51,414 bases of DNA from assembly GCA_003246755.1 (NCBI GenBank), contig QKDC01000057.1:1-51414 (forward strand), read 5' to 3'. The DNA is from Gemmatimonadota bacterium. Its GTDB lineage: Bacteria > Gemmatimonadota > Gemmatimonadetes > Gemmatimonadales > GWC2-71-9. A program made the position numbers and the translations under genes. Below, in pieces: positions 50,393-51,414 of the stretch (the first letter of the stretch is position 1; each line of letters opens with the position of its first letter). The notes beneath the pieces are model-generated. The model had not been told where the DNA came from and ran no database searches. It was given only the letters and a program-made list of their open reading frames with translations.

Positions 50393-51414
50393 GAGGCCCG
50401 ACCGTCCGCCATCCGGGTGAGTTTCGCTGGGAAGTCCGACTGTTGGTGGCCATTGCGGTGGTCCTCACGGTCTTCGGCATCATCAGTCTCTACGATGCGA
50501 CCAGCATCCGGGAGCGGGGTTTCTTGGTGGCCGTGAAACAACTCGCGATCGGGTTGGTGGGTGGGATCATCATGGTCACCTTGTCGCGTGTGGACTACCG
50601 CCGGCTGCGTTCCCTCGCGTGGCCGGTCCTTGGTGTCACACTCGTGCTTCTCCTCATCACCGTCCTGCCTCTCAGCCTGACCGGTGCGATCGCGGGGTCT
50701 CGGAATGGGGCCAGGAGGTGGATCGATATCGGAGCGTTCACCATCCAGCCCGGAGAGGTCGCCAAGTTCGCCATTGTGCTCTGGTGTGCCGCCCTTGCTG
50801 CGAAGAAGGGAGTGTTGGTACGGGGGTTCAAGAAAGGTGTCCTCCCGTTCCTCGTGGTGATTGGCACGGTTTGCCTCCTGATCGTGCGACAACCGAATCT
50901 CTCCATGGCGGTCATTGTCGCGCTCCTCGGCGCGACGGTCCTGTTCACCGCAGGCGCAAAGATCGGTCATTTCATCCTTTTGGGGCTCGCGACGGGGCTC
51001 GTCGCCCTGCAGCTGATTCTTCTGTCGGGTTATCGGCGTGCCCGGCTGGACACCTTCATTGGCGGTGGGACAGAGGACGGTGCCCGCCAAATCAACGAGT
51101 CTCTCATCGCGATTGGTTCGGGTGGACTCTTTGGCGCGGGTCTTGGTGAAGGGAAGGCCAAGTTGGCGCATGTGCCGTACGCCGCCTCGGATTTTCTCTT
51201 CAGTTCGATCGGTGAAGAATGGGGATTCATTGGGGTCCTCGCCGTGGTATTCCTGTTCGGCACCTTCGGGTGGATCGGTTACCGGATTGCCAAGACCGCG
51301 CCCGACCCCTTCGGACGATTCCTCGCCGCGGGACTCACGCCCGCCGTGATGCTCACCGCCGTGCTGCACATGGCCGTGGCGCTCAAACTCATGCCGACCA
51401 CAGGTCTCACCTTG
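50389..51414 (+). CDS. ftsW: Septal peptidoglycan glycosyltransferase FtsW, 5' part
   Basis: 342 codons are visible without a stop; the 3' end lies beyond the window. SEDS-family polymerase that extends septal glycan strands with FtsI. At least eight hydrophobic segments are seen. Family segments are FGIISLYDATS, GSRNGARRWIDIGAFTIQPGEVAKFA, RQPNLSMAVIV, YRRARLDTF, QINESLIAIGSGGLFGAGLGEG and HVPYAASDFLFSSIGEEWGFIG, including the Asp in SDFLFS at the position of the essential periplasmic aspartate of SEDS proteins. It starts with GTG at 50389 in a 4-base overlap with murD. The order murD-ftsW fits the standard cluster. Confidence 0.95.
   Translation, partial: MRGPTVRHPGEFRWEVRLLVAIAVVLTVFGIISLYDATSIRERGFLVAVKQLAIGLVGGIIMVTLSRVDYRRLRSLAWPVLGVTLVLLLITVLPLSLTGAIAGSRNGARRWIDIGAFTIQPGEVAKFAIVLWCAALAAKKGVLVRGFKKGVLPFLVVIGTVCLLIVRQPNLSMAVIVALLGATVLFTAGAKIGHFILLGLATGLVALQLILLSGYRRARLDTFIGGGTEDGARQINESLIAIGSGGLFGAGLGEGKAKLAHVPYAASDFLFSSIGEEWGFIGVLAVVFLFGTFGWIGYRIAKTAPDPFGRFLAAGLTPAVMLTAVLHMAVALKLMPTTGLTL

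Noticed and set aside
50863-50900. FtsW reading RQPNLSMA instead of the common QPDLGTA as a defect
   Set aside because: Variants with Asn and Ser at these positions are, to my knowledge, normal in several phyla, and the other FtsW motifs are intact.
1-51414. Mobile elements, prophage, toxin-antitoxin or CRISPR content
   Set aside because: No transposase, integrase, phage gene, regular repeat array or toxin-antitoxin-like pair was seen; the content is chromosomal and uniform in strand.

Overview
The window is a high-GC bacterial chromosome segment. Every gene I can support lies on the + strand. The gene families and their order suggest a Gemmatimonadota (Gemmatimonadetes) genome: a DUF5117-type secreted zinc protease, a DUF2723 membrane protein, DUF4388-TPR proteins, an MglA-like GTPase, and a division/cell-wall cluster running rsmH-ftsL-ftsI(PASTA)-murE-murF-mraY-murD-ftsW. 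MurE carries the DNPR motif of meso-diaminopimelate-adding enzymes, and there is a lipoprotein signal peptidase, which fits a diderm cell. The phylum is an inference from gene content; no rRNA or marker comparison was possible.

Layout. (1) 1-3280: the 3' end of a zinc-binding anti-sigma factor, a secreted metalloprotease and a secreted NTF2-like protein. (2) 3302-9918: a tightly overlapping catabolic set (homocysteine methyltransferase family, FAD amine oxidase, M55 D-aminopeptidase family, Rid family, 3-hydroxyacyl-CoA dehydrogenase family, an unrecognised conserved protein, fumarylacetoacetase). (3) 9915-23139: housekeeping genes pdxH, tilS, hpt, ftsH, a DUF2723 protein, yggS, a DivIVA-domain protein, ileS, a DksA/TraR zinc-finger protein, lspA and an rluD-family gene. 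(4) 23132-38724: a chemosensory and small-GTPase cluster of 15 genes: cheW, cheY, cheA, cheC, a giant TPR protein, a DUF4388-TPR protein, TPR-roadblock, two roadblock proteins, mglA-like GTPase, a tandem DnaA-like AAA+ protein, a second DUF4388-TPR protein, cheR, cheB and another TPR protein. (5) 38649-41852: a membrane-anchored peptidase-MA-like protein, a 63-aa membrane protein, tRNA-Val(TAC), a secreted TPR protein and tRNA-Asp(GTC) with a hairpin terminator. (6) 41898-51414: the division/cell-wall cluster, cut off inside ftsW.

Region 4 is the most interesting part. It joins a full adaptation-type chemosensory core (CheA, W, Y, R, B, C) to a polarity-type GTPase with three roadblock modules, as in MglA/MglB control of pili and gliding. 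It also contains two elements I do not know from described systems: a 666-aa protein with two DnaA-type ATPase modules but no DnaA DNA-binding domain, and two DUF4388 proteins each holding a tandem 24-residue motif resembling the MshEN c-di-GMP-binding motif. No receptor, pilus or flagellar gene lies in the window. A surface-motility or type IV pilus control system is therefore an inference from the regulators only.

From 1 to about 39.6 kb no gap between genes exceeds about 30 bases, and many junctions are ATGA, GTGA, TGATG or TAATG overlaps. The only spacers over 45 bases are those around the two tRNA genes. No stretch over 300 bases lacks a gene. I saw no rRNA, insertion sequence, CRISPR array, prophage or convincing promoter.
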